Of a DNA stretch of 64,000 nt, positions 45,366 to 57,395 are shown piece by piece (the stretch's first letter is position 1; each line of letters opens with the position of its first letter). The stretch is from Sesamum alatum (lineage: Eukaryota > Streptophyta > Magnoliopsida > Lamiales > Pedaliaceae). The DNA lies in NCBI GenBank assembly GCA_034509735.1, contig JACGWO010000011.1, positions 16,839,573 to 16,903,572 of the forward strand, given 5' to 3'. The position numbers were made by a program, and so were the translations under genes. The notes under the pieces are model-generated. The model saw nothing but the letters and a program-made list of their open reading frames with translations, was not told where the DNA came from and ran no database searches.

Positions 45366-45600
45366 CAGTCTCTGTCATTTTTTGCTATAGGGAGGGGAAT
45401 AGAGCAGCAAATCATTTGGCTCGCACTGGAGCTGGTTTTGAATCACCATTGCATATCTTTTTGGAATTGCCATCTTTTGTATCTGATATTGTACTCTCAT
45501 ATCGAAATTTTTGTTTCACAAGACTACGTTCCTCCCCTTTGTAATGGCTTTGATATGCATTAATAATACTTACCGTTTGACGTGTTAAAAAGAAGATCTT
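45366..45600 (+). pseudogene. LINE 3' end with RNase H relic
   Basis: A frame reads YREGNRAANHLARTGAGFE, the motif (REGN..AD.LA) at the end of the RNase H domain carried by many plant LINEs. It is followed by a T-rich tail and TTACCGTTT...TTAAAAAG, similar to the end of the LINE at about 25605. Only this 3' piece remains. Confidence 0.7.
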
Positions 45601-46607
45601 TCGCCAAAAAGAATGTTAATTGGATGAAACACTAGACAAACAATAACCATCATTTGTCAACATCAACACTATAAAATCACCTGAGAATCGAGGAAAGAAA
45701 ACCAACAAAACTTCATAAAATGGATAAATACCGATAAGAACGACAGCTCTAACATCATCCGTTCTCATTGCCTCAATAAGCAACTCCTTCGTTTCATCAA
45801 AAACTTCAAAGATCCCAATTGGTGTGAGATGAAGAGAAAAAAGAAAGTTGTGAAAAAAACAATCGTGGTATGAGGAAATGAGAAAGAAGAAGTTCGTCAG
45901 AAAAAAATGTAAAGTAATGTGAGAAAAACGTGAGATAGTGGGTTGAGAAAAAAAGAATTTGTTCGTTTCATCAAAAACTTCAAAGATCCCAATTGGTGTG
46001 AGATGAAGAGAAAAAAGAAAGTTGTGAAAAAAAACAATCGTGGTATGAGGAAATGAGAAAGAAGAAGTTCGTCAGAAAAAAATATAAAGTAATGTGAGAA
46101 AAACGTGAGATAGTGGGTTGAGAAAAAAAGAATTTGTAATTGTAAAATTATTAAAAGATATTAAAATTACTATTGTGACCAATTGTCTTTCTAAATCAAC
46201 CAACATATTTAAAATAAACAAAGGAATAAAACACTACTTATTTAAAGTAAGACTACTTATTCGCATCGATAAGATTTGAGTTCACAACCTTTTAATTGTG
46301 ATTGCTCATTGGCCAAAGCCTATAAGTACAAACGTTGTCAATGTGTTGAAATAAGATAAACATGCAACCTTCTTGAGCAAAGAAAATCCAACGGTGCATA
46401 ATATTTTTATGCAAGATCATCCCTCAATCCTTTATTATTTGTGGGAAATTCTTTGATCCATTGAATACCTTCCAACTTTGGAAATTTGATTCTTATGCAT
46501 TGTTACCAAATTTCCGTGGCTCCATCCACAAAATATTAATTTGGTTTCAAATAGACAGTGATTATGTAACTTTTTTAAGTACAATGGGGGGGAGGGGTTA
46601 GGGAATA
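45601..46607. other. Non-coding spacer with a tandem repeat
   Basis: No gene seen. Holds the 174-bp tandem duplication and a G-run (46587-46595). The reverse frame 46435-46662 has no motif and runs into the CACTA end. Confidence 0.55.
45788..46135. repeat. Two tandem copies of a 174-bp unit
   Basis: 45788-45961 and 45962-46135 both run from TTCGTTTCATCAAAAAC to GAGAAAAAAAGAATTTGT, differing by about two single-base changes, so the duplication is recent. The unit is A/G-rich on the plus strand and non-coding. Confidence 0.9.
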
Positions 46608-47290
46608 CACTACAAAAAAAAAGCGAAAAAATGGCGCGGATTGTTACGCTCGTTCCAAACACCGGTCCAATTTAGAACGGTCATAGGAATTGTTGTAGAA
46701 CGAGAACCCATTGCTGGCATTGCATTCGTGTTGTATAAATCCTAACATATTGGAACAGCGAGACCGTTACGAACACCGTGCCAAAACATGTGTTCCAACA
46801 CGGAGTCCAAAACCTGTTCCAAACTAAGAACGAAAAAAATTTGTATTACAATTTGGAACATATATGTGTCTCTTGGAACGGTCAGTGGACGTAAAATGCA
46901 TACTGTTTTGAATCCCGGCCCATGATCTTTACAAATTAGAATGCGAGGATGACCGCTCCAAAATGAAGTACAAAATGAGATAGTTTTTTTCCTAATAAAA
47001 AATTTATAATACAATTATCGTTCCTAATTATGATACTTATCAAAACTAAATTAGAGTTGCAAGAACTGTCCCAAAGTATGTTACAATTTGGAATGGTTCA
47101 AGTACGTAAGTGATTCTATATTACAATACCTGTTCGAAATATACTACAGCGGCTATATTTTAATGGCTATATCCGTGTTCCTGTTGTCGTGCCTGGACCC
47201 GTTCCTAATGTTGATTCAACGGCTAGATTTTAACGGCTAGTTTTGGAGTTCCAACTACCATTTCAATGCCGGTTCCAAAGTTTCTTATAT
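46608..47290. promoter_or_regulatory. Left subterminal region and promoter 1 of CACTA
   Basis: TIR followed by repeated ACCGTTCC-like motifs in both orientations (for example 46673-46682, 46766-46775, 46873-46885). A TATATATA box at 47286-47294 and CT-rich leader precede the TNP2-type gene. In En/Spm, the element's own protein binds subterminal repeats; the same role is inferred here. Confidence 0.6.
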
Positions 47291-47616
47291 ATATGTTCCC
47301 TTCATTTTATTTTTTCTCACTCTCTCTCCATTTCATTTCACTATCTCTCTTGCCTTTTTGTACATATAAACGAAAATATCACTAATCTCTGTTAATTTTC
47401 ATTGATCTTTGAAGCAGTTTTGTTCAAGTACAACTTGAAATCCTTTCTTGTCGATTAAAATGCACGCAGTTAATTAATGGTTGTATATATATTAATTTAT
47501 TCTGCTTATTTAATTACTTTTTTCAATTGCATGTGTGTAATAATATATATATATATATATATATGTTTGTGTGTGTATATGTATGTGTAGGACTAATCAT
47601 ATTAAGACAGTTGGAA

Positions 47617-50600
47617 AGATGAATGTGATCGGCATCTACTGGGTGTGACGCCGGAATTTGAGGATGGTGTTACTGCATTTTTTGAATTGGCCAAGTCTCA
47701 GCGTGCATATATGGACGGCAAGAAGATTAAGTGTCCATGTCGAAAGTGCGAAAACAAAATGTTCAAAACACCGGACGACGTAAATTTCGACTTGTGTATG
47801 AAAGGATTTATGTCAGAGTATTATAATTGAACTTCGCATGGCGAGGAGAGGGTGCAGGGATACTTTGATGCATTGACTGCGGCTGCTGTGCAGCAGCAGC
47901 AAACTCCAGTCATTGAGGAGGAGGGTAGTACGCATTGGGGTGATGTTGTGCAGATAGATTAGGCGTAGAGGATGGTTTCGGTGCCACCGGGCTAGCTTTA
48001 TGGTCTTCTTATAACCAGAATGGTGTGCCTGATGATGGTACGAGGTACTGTCCTTCTGATGTCGAGCCTAGTTCATATTACGATGAGGGGCCCTATGATT
48101 ATGCGTCTTGGTAGTTAAACCGTTTTTTGACATAGTGCATGCTGCTAACCAACCGTTGTGGAACGGCTGCACCTAATCTCAATTGGCGTCAATTGCTAGT
48201 TTGGGGAATATCCAGGCCGATGGGGGGTTTTTTGAGTGAACATATGATCAATTGTGCTACTGAGTTGATCATATACTACTCTGCGATACTCCCCCCCCCC
48301 CCCCTCCCGATTACTACAATACGAAAAAATTGATAAGAGACTTGGGTTTACCTGTTGAGAAAATTCATGTGTGTAAAAGAGGTTGCATGATGTAGTAGAA
48401 GGACGACATTAATCTAGAGTACTACAAGTTTTTTGGAGAAGTTAGGTGCAAGCCGACTAGGGAGAGAGATCCTAGACGCAAGAAGGCCCCGTATGCCATT
48501 CTTAGGTACCTACCTCTTACCCCTCGGTTGCAGAGGTTGATGCTTTGGAAGCGACTGCCGAGCATATGACGTGGCATGCCAACCATCAGACAGAGGAGGG
48601 ATCCATGTGTCATCCGTCCAATGCAGAAGCTTGAAGATATTTCAATCAGATATATTTCGATTTTGCAACTGAGCCCCGTAATGTTAGATTGGGGTTGTAC
48701 ACGGATGGGTTTGCACCGCACAGGCAGTATGGTAAAACTTACTCATGTTAGCCCGTTATACTTACACCGTACCATCTCTCACTGGGAATGTGCATGAAGT
48801 CTGAGTATATGTTCCTGACAATGGTGATCCCTGGCCCTTCCAATCCCAAACGTCTGATCGATGTGTACCTGGAGCTGCTGATAAGGAGTGGCAAAATTTA
48901 TGGCATGTGGGTGTACGGACTTACCAATGCGACAAACCAGGCATTCATTATGCGCGCCGCATTGATGTGGATAGTGAACGACCTACCGGCTTATAGGATG
49001 GCGTATAGATGGAGTACCGCCGGTGTTATGGGGTGTCTAGCTCGTATGGAGGACACACGGACATTCTATTCGCAGCGCGGTAGGAAGACATGCTATATTG
49101 GCGTGCCATAGGCAATTTCTCCCCCCCAAACCATCCATACCGCAGGAACAAAAACGTTTTCACTAAAAATCGAGTGGAAATAAAGGTTGCACGTCCGAGG
49201 CTAATTAGAGAGTAGATCCGAGTTCGTGTCAATGTGTTTAGTGTTGTAGTCGAACAACCGTTGATTGAACCAGAAGGCTATGGTATTGAGCACAAGTGGA
49301 CGAAGAAAAGCATCTTTTGGGAGCTTGAATACTGGGGGACGCATCTGATACGGCACAATCAACTTCTGCATGAATGCACACATGAAGAGCCAGATTGTCA
49401 AGTATTCATGCAGAAGTTGATTCTGGTTGCCTTTCGTGAAATGCTTCCTGACCATGTGTGGAGCGCATTGACAGAGGTAAGCCTTTTATACCAGATCCTA
49501 TGCTCGACCACGCTAGATGTCACCGAGGTAAAAGAATTGAAGACAGTGTAGTCATCATCATGTGCAACCTCGAGAAAATATTTCCTCCTTCTTTTTTTGA
49601 CTCAATGGAGCACCTAATTGCACCTGTCATATGAGGCACACATTGGGGGGGCCATGCAATACAGGTGGATGTACCCATTTGAGAGGTATCTACACGAGAA
49701 AATTTAGTTTCTTATATATATTATTTTGGTGTCATTCGTGTTTTTAATAGATATTCGTATGAATAGATTCCTCAAAGATTTGAACAAGAATATGAAAAAC
49801 AAAGCACACATCGAGGCGTCAATTATGGAGGCATACATTGTCGAAAAAATTGGGCTTTTTACTTTCCACTACTTGGAACCGCACATTCTTTGCAAGTGAA
49901 GTAGACCCAATAGAAATGATGATCTCACGAGCAACGACGATTGAATGCAATGGTTCATTTTAAACCACCCTAGCCAAGCAAGTGGAGCTTCAAAGAAGAG
50001 GTAGCTCAGCGGTGAAGAACTTCACATAATCGAGACGTACGTTGTTGTGCAATTGTGAAGTAGTCGGGCCATACTACGAGTAAGTGTATAGATATGTATA
50101 TATAGTTTAACAATCATGAGAGTTTGAACATGTATATTTATAATTATCATTGTTTCTAAAAAAGATCATTCTTGAATGAATTGTACGACCAACACCATTG
50201 GGAGAACCCAATAATTAAGCAACTAGTGGCTACTGAATTCAAGGATTGGTTCAAATGTCGTGTAAGTGTCAATTTCTTATAAATTATTTCAATTAGGTCA
50301 ATTTCTTATAAATTATTTCAATTGCTATTTGAATTGCAAGTGAAACCCAAATTGAACTACACGGACAACGAATTGTTGAAGTTGCATTATTGGGGTCCTA
50401 GGGTAGAAGTGACGACGTTCCCGTGTTATTTCATGAATAGTTTCAATTTCCACACTAAAGGTCACAACGTCAGTAAGTCAACTATGAATTGTGGGGTGTG
50501 TGTGAAAAAAGTCATCATATACAGACACAGACAGTGACTTCTGTAGGATACACGAAGAGATAATTCACTTAGATTACCCACTTAATTCCGACATGCATAT

Positions 50601-51060
50601 TTTGTTCAATTGTCGTTGGGTCAATCTGGTAAGAGGTATGAGGATAGACCCTCGTTATCACTTGGTTGATGTCAATTTCAAAAGGTTGTACCAAAAGAAT
50701 GAACCATTCATACTGACGCAACAAGCAATACAAGTCTACTACACGGATTACCCGAGCATGAAGAGAGACAAAGCTGACTGAAAAGTTGTTTGCAAAATCA
50801 AGGCATGAAGAGTAATTGATGACTCGCGATGGACCAAGGTCGCCTATCAGATGGATGAAGTCATACCTACTCTAGAAATTGGTACAGACAATCGAAACAT
50901 ATGACCTGCATGATCCAACTAGTATACAATTAGTCGTTGATCTATACGTGGCACAACAACAGGGAGCAGGTACATCCCACTTGCCAAATAGTGAATCTGA
51001 TGATGAAGATGAGGAATAGAGCTTTGAGAAGTATGAGATCGAAAAAGAGACTTATTGAGT
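47617..51060 (+). pseudogene. TNP2-type CACTA transposase
   Basis: Pieces in order: 47645-47830, a Transpos_assoc domain (CPCRKCENKMF, FMSEYYN, TSHGE after a stop); about 48270-48480, a transposase segment with a C-tract insertion; 48560-49111, Transposase_21/TNP2 (YTDGFAPHRQYGKTYSCW, VIPGPSNPKR, NQAFIMRAALMWIVNDLPAYR); 49230-49900, DUF4218-like (LPDHVWSALTEVSLLYQIL, QYRWMYPFERYL); 50320-50830, DUF4216-like (NCGVCVKK, WVNLVRGMRIDPRYHLVDVN). An intact protein of 700-1000 residues would cut the element ends. Stops include Trp-to-stop changes and intron-like gaps lie near 49740 and 50090. Confidence 0.85.
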
Positions 51061-51149
51061 GTGTAGTGCTTACTTATCTTTCCAATGTGTAGTGAAAAAT
51101 CGTAGTTTAAACATTGTATTAATTATAATTTTTTAAAAAATAAAATAAC

Positions 51150-52345
51150 TTCGGAACGGTTCTTTGAAGTATCCAAGTATGCATTACAATTATCGTTCCT
51201 AACTATAAAATACTGACTGGAAATTCAAAGATAGGAACGAGTTTTCCAAATTGACCGTTCCAAAATTAGTTGCAACATAATTTCAGTTTGGCACCTTTTG
51301 GGAAAATAGGTGGAAAATTTAAAACTTGGAATGGTTGAAATATATTTTGACCGTTCCAATTACAGTTTCAAATTTTCAGTTTGGCACCTTCTGAAAAAAT
51401 GGGTGAAAAAATAAAATTTTGGAGCGGTTAATTTATTTTAAACCGTTCCAAGATTTAATTTCAAGACACCGTTCCTAACTGTATTCAATAACCGTTCCTA
51501 TGTTAATATTATTAGAAACCGTTCCAAAGTTAATAACTAATTGTTCCAAAGACTGTTCCAGAAATGTGTATGGTATGTTCCGGTGATGAAATCTGGACAT
51601 CCGTGAACCGGTTTAATACCAAACTTAAACACATATAAGATTATGGATAAGAATTCATATCTGAAGGTTTGATTTTCAATCACATGGTCTGATTGAAGGT
51701 TGCACCATTTTGAATCTATAAGATTACGGACCAAATACGATATCTCGATGTCCGCCCACCGAAATTGTTCAAAACTTCATCAAATGTATTCTTTTGTATT
51801 CAATCATATCTAACAGTCTTATCAAAATTTTGATGATCTGATTAGGCGTAACAGTGCGATAATATAAGATGCTAGTTACATCTGTGAAATACTAACAAAT
51901 TTGAATATACAAATATAATTCATTTTGTGAACATGTATCAATCTCACGAAAAATATTAAATGTTTTCAATTGTCCAAATGCACAAATTGTATACTTTCTA
52001 CGCTCAATAATGTGTCCAGTTCGTATTTTTCTTAGTTTATTTTATTTTCTTGGAAAATGAATTATTATTTGCAGTATTAATAGGAATGGTCTATAAATAT
52101 AATAGGAACTGTTACAACATACAGTTCTATAAATGACGTCATTTATACTGTTAGGAACGGTCATGGTAACGATTTCTCTAATAAATGACCGTTCCTATGG
52201 GTTTCAATATGAATCCAAGATATTAAAATGTCATCGTTTTTTACACAAAACGATGACGTTTGTTTATCATTGGACCGGTTATTGGAATGGTCATAGTTAA
52301 ATATGACCGTTCCAAAATTGTAATATAAATAAGCCCCTTAGCCGA
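51150..52345. promoter_or_regulatory. Central ACCGTTCC-rich module and promoter 2 of CACTA
   Basis: Between the two CACTA genes, at least ten ACCGTTCC/GGAACGGT copies recur (for example 51262, 51348, 51467, 51489, 51518, 52144, 52189, 52306), at a density like the element ends. A TATAAATA box (52324-52331) and a CT-rich leader follow. Structure parallels 46608-47340. Likely the promoter of the second gene, with transposase-binding motifs. Confidence 0.6.
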
Positions 52346-52360
52346 TTTTTCACTCTTTGC

Positions 52361-52361
<1 letters not shown>

Positions 52362-52407
<46 letters not shown>

Positions 52408-52520
52408 CCTCACGCCTCCCACTTCCACCACCGCCTGCTCTGCTCCCCCCACCTGCTCTGCGCTGCTCCCCCCACCTGCTCTACTCTCTGTCTCTCTCTC
52501 TCTCTCTTCGCCTCTCTTTG
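52362..52520 (+). repeat. (CT)n-rich leader
   Basis: Long CT microsatellite and related C/T tracts after promoter 2. The frame 52357-52677 is a translation of this low-complexity DNA. Confidence 0.85.
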
Positions 52521-52679
52521 CCCACCCCCTCCGCCTCCTACCGTCTCTCTCTTTCTCTGTCTCTCTCTCTCTCTTCGCCTCTCTCTGCTCCGCCTCCCTA
52601 CCGTCTACCCACCGCCAGCTCTGCCTCTGCCTCCATATCCAGGTATTTCTTTTATTTTGAAATTTATTCTAATATAATT

Positions 52680-53240
52680 TTCTGAATATTTTCAGTGAAT
52701 TTGTAATTTGTGAGGAAATTTGTAAATATTTTCTGTAAATTTTGTAATTTGTGAAATTTTATGTAATTTTTGTAATGTTGGTAATTTGTAATTTATGTAA
52801 TTTGTAATGTTTGTGAATATTTTCTGTAATTTTTGCAATTTCTGTAATTTTACGTCATTTCTATAATGTTGGTAATTTTTTGTAATTTTTGTAATTTATA
52901 ATGTTTGTGTAATTTCTGTAATTTTGTTTAATTTATGAAAATATAATTTTTGTAAATTCTATCATTTTGTGTAATAAATATTGTTGGAATGTTTGGACTA
53001 TTAGGAATTTTATGCAATTTTTTTGTAATTTTCAGGAGTTTTTTATAAATATTGCTAGGAATTTTATGGTATTTTGGGAAATATTTGATAAATATTGTTC
53101 GGAATTTTCTATAATTTTCTGGAGTTTTTGTGAATTTTTTAGAATTTCTATGCATTTTCTATAATTTCTGTGAGTTTTTCTGTTAAATTCAGAAATTGGT
53201 ATCAATTTTGAATTTGTGTAATTTTTCTTAAGTTTTTTTG
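52680..53240 (+). repeat. Degenerate TGTAATTT repeat region
   Basis: T/G-rich plus strand with dozens of TGTAATTT / TTTCTGTAA phrases and almost no C, probably an expanded region in the first intron of the second CACTA gene. No coding value. Confidence 0.75.
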
Positions 53241-53681
53241 TAAAATCTGTTGGCTTTAGTATGCATTTTAGGAAAATTAATGGTTTTAGTACACATTTTT
53301 GAAAAATTGTTGGAATTTAGCCAAATAATTGGAAAAATAAATATAATCCTAGGAAAAATATTGGGATTTAAACTACTTAATTAGGGAAAATAGAAAAATT
53401 ATCATAATATATATTTATATTTATTCATACTATGAGGATATAGAAAAATATAGGATAAAAGGATTTAGAAGAAATATATAAAAATTACATTAATCAGGAT
53501 AATTTAAAATTTTCAATAATTAGATTAATTACATAATTATTAAAAAATTTATATAATTATTAAAAAATTTAGATAATTAGAATAATTATAAAATTGTGGA
53601 AATTATTATTATTAAAAAAATTTGTCAATTACAGTTTTTGTAAAATTCATAAAACTAATATTTTGAATAAATTTGTAGATC
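53241..53681. other. AT-rich intron-like sequence
   Basis: Very AT-rich, no frame; sits between the leader and the first coding part of the second CACTA gene. Confidence 0.5.
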
Positions 53682-55223
53682 ATGTCTATTAGAGGTCTGC
53701 CTCCTCGAGGGGGTGGATGAGGCCACGGCCGTGGTCGTGGCCCGTCGGTTCCACCACCGGCGGGTGCTATTTCCCAGGTTGGGAAAGTCGCATTCCGGCC
53801 ATCCCTACCACCACCATCGGCTAAGCTCTCAGCTACCGCACCGGCAGCAAATTCGGATGTAGACCCATCTACTCCAATACCGGCCTCACAGGAGCCAGAT
53901 CATCTACTCCCACATCAGCGATAGATCCAGCCGTCCTTGGGCTGCACCACCCCTAGCACCACCACCTGCACCACTAGTCCCCCCACCATCAGCGTGTCAG
54001 TATATCACCCTGGCTGACGCGAGGTGCCATTTTTTTTAAATTTTGTTATATTTGTGGATTTGTTTGTCATAAACACTAATTAATATGTTATTTTAGTGTT
54101 GAGCGCAAGATACACGAGTGCATGAATGCGGTGGTACGAGAACATTATCCCCACCCTTGGGGATGTTTGCGCCAGGTGCCGCCAAAGCACCAGCACTTCT
54201 GGTTCGAGAGCATAAAGGTATTTTATTTTAAATTCCATTTAATTGTATAAATTTAAATTTTTTTGTTAAATAGTTTAACAATTTTTTTCTTTTTTTCGTG
54301 ATATTGCAGATGACGTATTGGTGGGACTATGATGATGAGTCCATGTTCCGCGTATTCCACATTTTCGCGGAAAAGTTCATCCGCAAGCACTTCACTTTTG
54401 TCAGACAGTCTTTGGCGAAGCGGTTAAGCTGGCAAACGAGGTCTGGCGCCAGCTCCAGCTATACTGAGCCAGCAAGGAGTTCAAAGATGAGTCAACCAAA
54501 AACAAGACTAATAGGTCGGCCAACCCCCCAAAAGCATCTACTGTCTACTGCAGGGGTTCTTCCTCAGTCGGCATGCACAAGAGGAAGATAGTAAGTAATT
54601 TTATTTTTTGAAAGCTTTTATCAATATTTAAATCTTTGATTAATTGTTCCTTTCATGTACATGAGGCATCTCCGTCCGCCTGTGAAGCAGATAGAGTTAT
54701 TCTCGAAATGCTACAAGAAGAAGGTTGATGGCAGTTGGAGCGGCCCGAGGGCAGCGGAGGTGGCAGTAAGTAATTGTAGTTTAAAATTTATTTTCTTTAA
54801 TTTTTTGCAATAATAATAATATTTTATTTTATTTTGCAGGAGACATTCCAAAAAACTGATGGAGGATCACCAGCCTCAGGCCACGGCCGATTCTCATGAT
54901 ACTCCGGCCGAATCGGAGGGCTCAGTGGAGATGTCCGAGCAGGATCTGTGCTGACAGCGGTTAGGACAAGAACAATGGTCTTGTATTCGGCCTTGGTTAT
55001 GAGGCCCATGGCCTTACCAGACCTAAACATCACCATCACCACCGCCACATTCAGACATGGAGGATCGGGTGACCCGGCTCGAGACCATGATGGTCAACAT
55101 GATAGACATGATGAAGTTCATGCAACAACAGCTCCAATACCGGCCCGTCACAGCCTCTCACAGACCTCCATGCCCCAGACGATGCCGACATGGACCATGA
55201 CGATGAGGGGAATGTGGTGTTGA
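53682..55223 (+). pseudogene. Second CACTA protein (Transposase_24/TnpA-like)
   Basis: Starts MSIRGLPPRGGG at 53682, then stop TGA (likely from CGA) and a GHGRGRG/Pro-rich N-terminus. Probable exons: 53682 to about 54023; 54097-54219 (HECMNAVVREHYPHPWGCL); 54310-54589 (MTYWWDYDDESMFRVFHIFAEKFIRKHF); 54665-54769 (RHLRPPVKQIELFSKCYKKKVDGSW); 54840-55223. GT/AG-like borders separate them. W-rich segment, basic helix and 'K.DGSW..PRAAEVAE.F' match Transposase_24 proteins of plant CACTA elements, thought to bind subterminal repeats. Stops make it nonfunctional. Confidence 0.7.
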
Positions 55224-55424
55224 TTAGGTTGTTTTTTTAATTAAACGAATAATTTTTTATTAATATACTTTTTTCGTATATATGCATATTTTTATGTGAA
55301 TCGCATAACATTATTCAATTTTTAATTATTTAATCAAATTAAAGAAAAATAATAATAATAATAATAATTTATTTATATAAATAATTATTATTGAAAAAAT
55401 AAAAAAAATAAATGATAAATAATT

Positions 55425-56153
55425 TAGGAACGGTTTTTTGAGCGGTTAGGATTGCCTAAAATATTGAGTGAACCATTCCAAACCTGGATCCGACAATGTC
55501 GAGGACCGTTTCTAAAATTGCTCCAAAAATGCATTCCAAATAAGGGACAAAATCGTGCCTAAGTGTACTCCAAATTTAATGACTATATATCATTGTTGTC
55601 ACTCCAAATACACTTCATAAAACCGGGCCAACAATGTATTCCAAATAAAAATCAACACCATTCCTAAGTACATTTCAAAGTTAGGTTCAACTAGAGTTTC
55701 ACATACCGTTCCAATATCTATCACCCGGATAAAAACAAACTGTTCCAAAATGTATACCAAAATAGTGGGAAAATGCATCTGTCAGACATTAAAATTGATG
55801 CAAATCGAGTTGCAAAGATAGTTCCAAATTATGTTAAAAAAAATATATAATCTAACCATTTCAAATCATAATTGAGTGATCCAAATACACAAATTACATA
55901 TTCACACAGATAAACATAATTAGGAACCATTTTTAGCATGTGCGATAAAAACTGTGCCAAAATATGAATGGTCACTGCGTAACCGTTCCTAAATATTAGA
56001 AATACCGTGAATTACGACGGAAGGTCTCCCATTCCATTATCATTCTAAATTCTGGTCCAGGTTCATCCAGCGATTTTTTTTCGTTTCAATTTTCTTTTAA
56101 AAAAAAGAGACCGTTCTTAAACCCCTCACAATTCCCGCATTCTTTTTGTAGTG
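55425..56153. promoter_or_regulatory. Right subterminal region of CACTA
   Basis: Repeated ACCGTTCC-type motifs (55426-55435, 55705-55713, 55979-55987, 56110-56117) up to the TIR at 56141-56153. Confidence 0.65.
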
Positions 56154-56809
56154 ATATTTTTGGTTTGAACTCAAAACCCTCTCCTTAAAAAAGAAGAGTA
56201 ATGGTAATTCAGTCAATTAATTGAGAGTGTGATTATATAGTTCTAAAAGCATAATTTCGTAGGGCAAAATGCATCTTGCCCCCCTGTGTTATTTGAAAAT
56301 GGTAATTTACTCCCTTGTGTTACAAAAATAAGCAATTTACCTCCCTATATTTTTTAAGAAGAAGCAAAATACCCCCCTCATGCGAGGGGTGCAACACATG
56401 CACCCTATGTGCGATTTGGATTAAATTTTACCTATAAATCACGTTTATACCCCTAAATTTGAACCGTTAGATATTGTTTTATCTATATATTAACCGTGGA
56501 GATTTGATAACAAATCAACGACTTAGATCTTTCCTTATTTAGATCAACGATTCATATTTTATATATGAAATCAATGGCCCATATCTATCTGAATCAGATC
56601 GATGGTTCAGATTCGTACAAGTTATAAATATAAATTATAAATTATATATACATACATATATATACAATATATATAATATAAATAAAAATATGAAAAAAAA
56701 ATATTATTTTTGAAAAATAAATTATAAATTCTACATATACATACATATAAATTATATATACATATAAAATTAATAAAAAAATATAAAAAATCAAAATAAA
56801 ATAGGTGAG

Positions 56810-57055
56810 GTGCGAACGTGCCGGCGACAAGGGGAAAGGGGGCGGGCGCCGGCAACGGGGGTAGGGGAGGGGAAGGAAGGTGCAGTTGGAGGGAAGAGAG
56901 TGGGATCTGGAGGAGGGAGGGGGTGACGGGAAGGGAGGAGGGGGCTGGGGAAGGGGAGGGGAGCGACGGGAAAGGGAAAGGAAGGGACGGCGAAGGGGGA
57001 GGGGGGTTGACGGGGGTTGGGGAGGGGAAAGGGCGTCGATTGGGGGAGGGGTGGG
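56810..57055 (+). repeat. Purine (G/A)-rich tract
   Basis: About 245 bp almost entirely G and A on the plus strand with many GGGG runs, able to form G-quadruplexes or a triplex. Frames across it on both strands (56622-57203) are Pro/Ser- or Gly/Arg-rich artefacts. Confidence 0.85.
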
Positions 57056-57084
57056 TATACATACATATATGTCATATATATTAT

Positions 57085-57395
57085 GTGGAATTTTGGAATT
57101 CTTTCCTCCAAATGCTCTATTCAAATTTAGAGAAAATCTATGCATTATAGGGTTTATTAAGAAGGTCAGATTTATTGGGAATAGGATACCTAATCTATCT
57201 TAGAGCTTTATTCAGGGACTTGTAATTTAATACTAGTCTAGGAATTCCTCTTTCTAATTCAGCATTTTTCAGAACATAAAAGGCTGAACAAGACCAATGA
57301 CATTTTGAAGGGCGAGTTAGTTTTTATTAAGAAGATCTTGAATTTCTTTTTCACAATATTCTAAGAGTTCTTGATTTATTTGGATAGGTCTAATC
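57085..57395 (-). pseudogene. Endogenous caulimovirid RT remnant, second part
   Basis: Minus-strand remnant with the fingers/palm entry of a Caulimoviridae reverse transcriptase: the RLVLNYK and LNKAL motifs near 57220-57255, YPIPNK near 57190, and an IFSKF motif near 57130. These are the region just before the catalytic box, which is absent. Stops and small changes are present. It is joined upstream (on the minus strand) to 59635-59960 but split by a solo LTR. Old integrated viral DNA, not an active virus. Identification is from motif pattern only. Confidence 0.75.

Larger units (their letters stand above)
46608..56153. mobile_element. CACTA (En/Spm) transposon, 9.5 kb
   Basis: Starts CACTACAAAAAAAAAGCG and ends TCTTTTTGTAGTG, with the 3-bp duplication ATA on both sides (46605-46607, 56154-56156). 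The ends carry many subterminal copies of ACCGTTCC / GGAACGGT. It encodes two plus-strand genes, a TNP2-type transposase and a Transposase_24-type protein, both broken. Complete in outline but non-autonomous now. It may still be mobilised by a related transposase since both ends look preserved. Confidence 0.9.

Noticed and set aside
45355..45380. Shared TCTCTGT after a reversed LTR end (here and at 15512) as a recurrent junction
   Set aside because: Too short a match, and the LTR end is truncated here; probably chance.
51080..51105. Second CACTA terminus (TGTGTAGTG) in mid-element
   Set aside because: Lacks the A/T-rich TIR (CTTTTTGTAGTG) and no matching start or 3-bp duplication follows.
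52357..52677. 106-codon frame rich in Leu and Ser
   Set aside because: Translation of a CT microsatellite in the CACTA leader.
56622..57203. Long overlapping frames on both strands (up to 167 codons)
   Set aside because: They translate the G/A-rich tract and AT repeats; Pro/Ser or Gly/Arg low complexity only.
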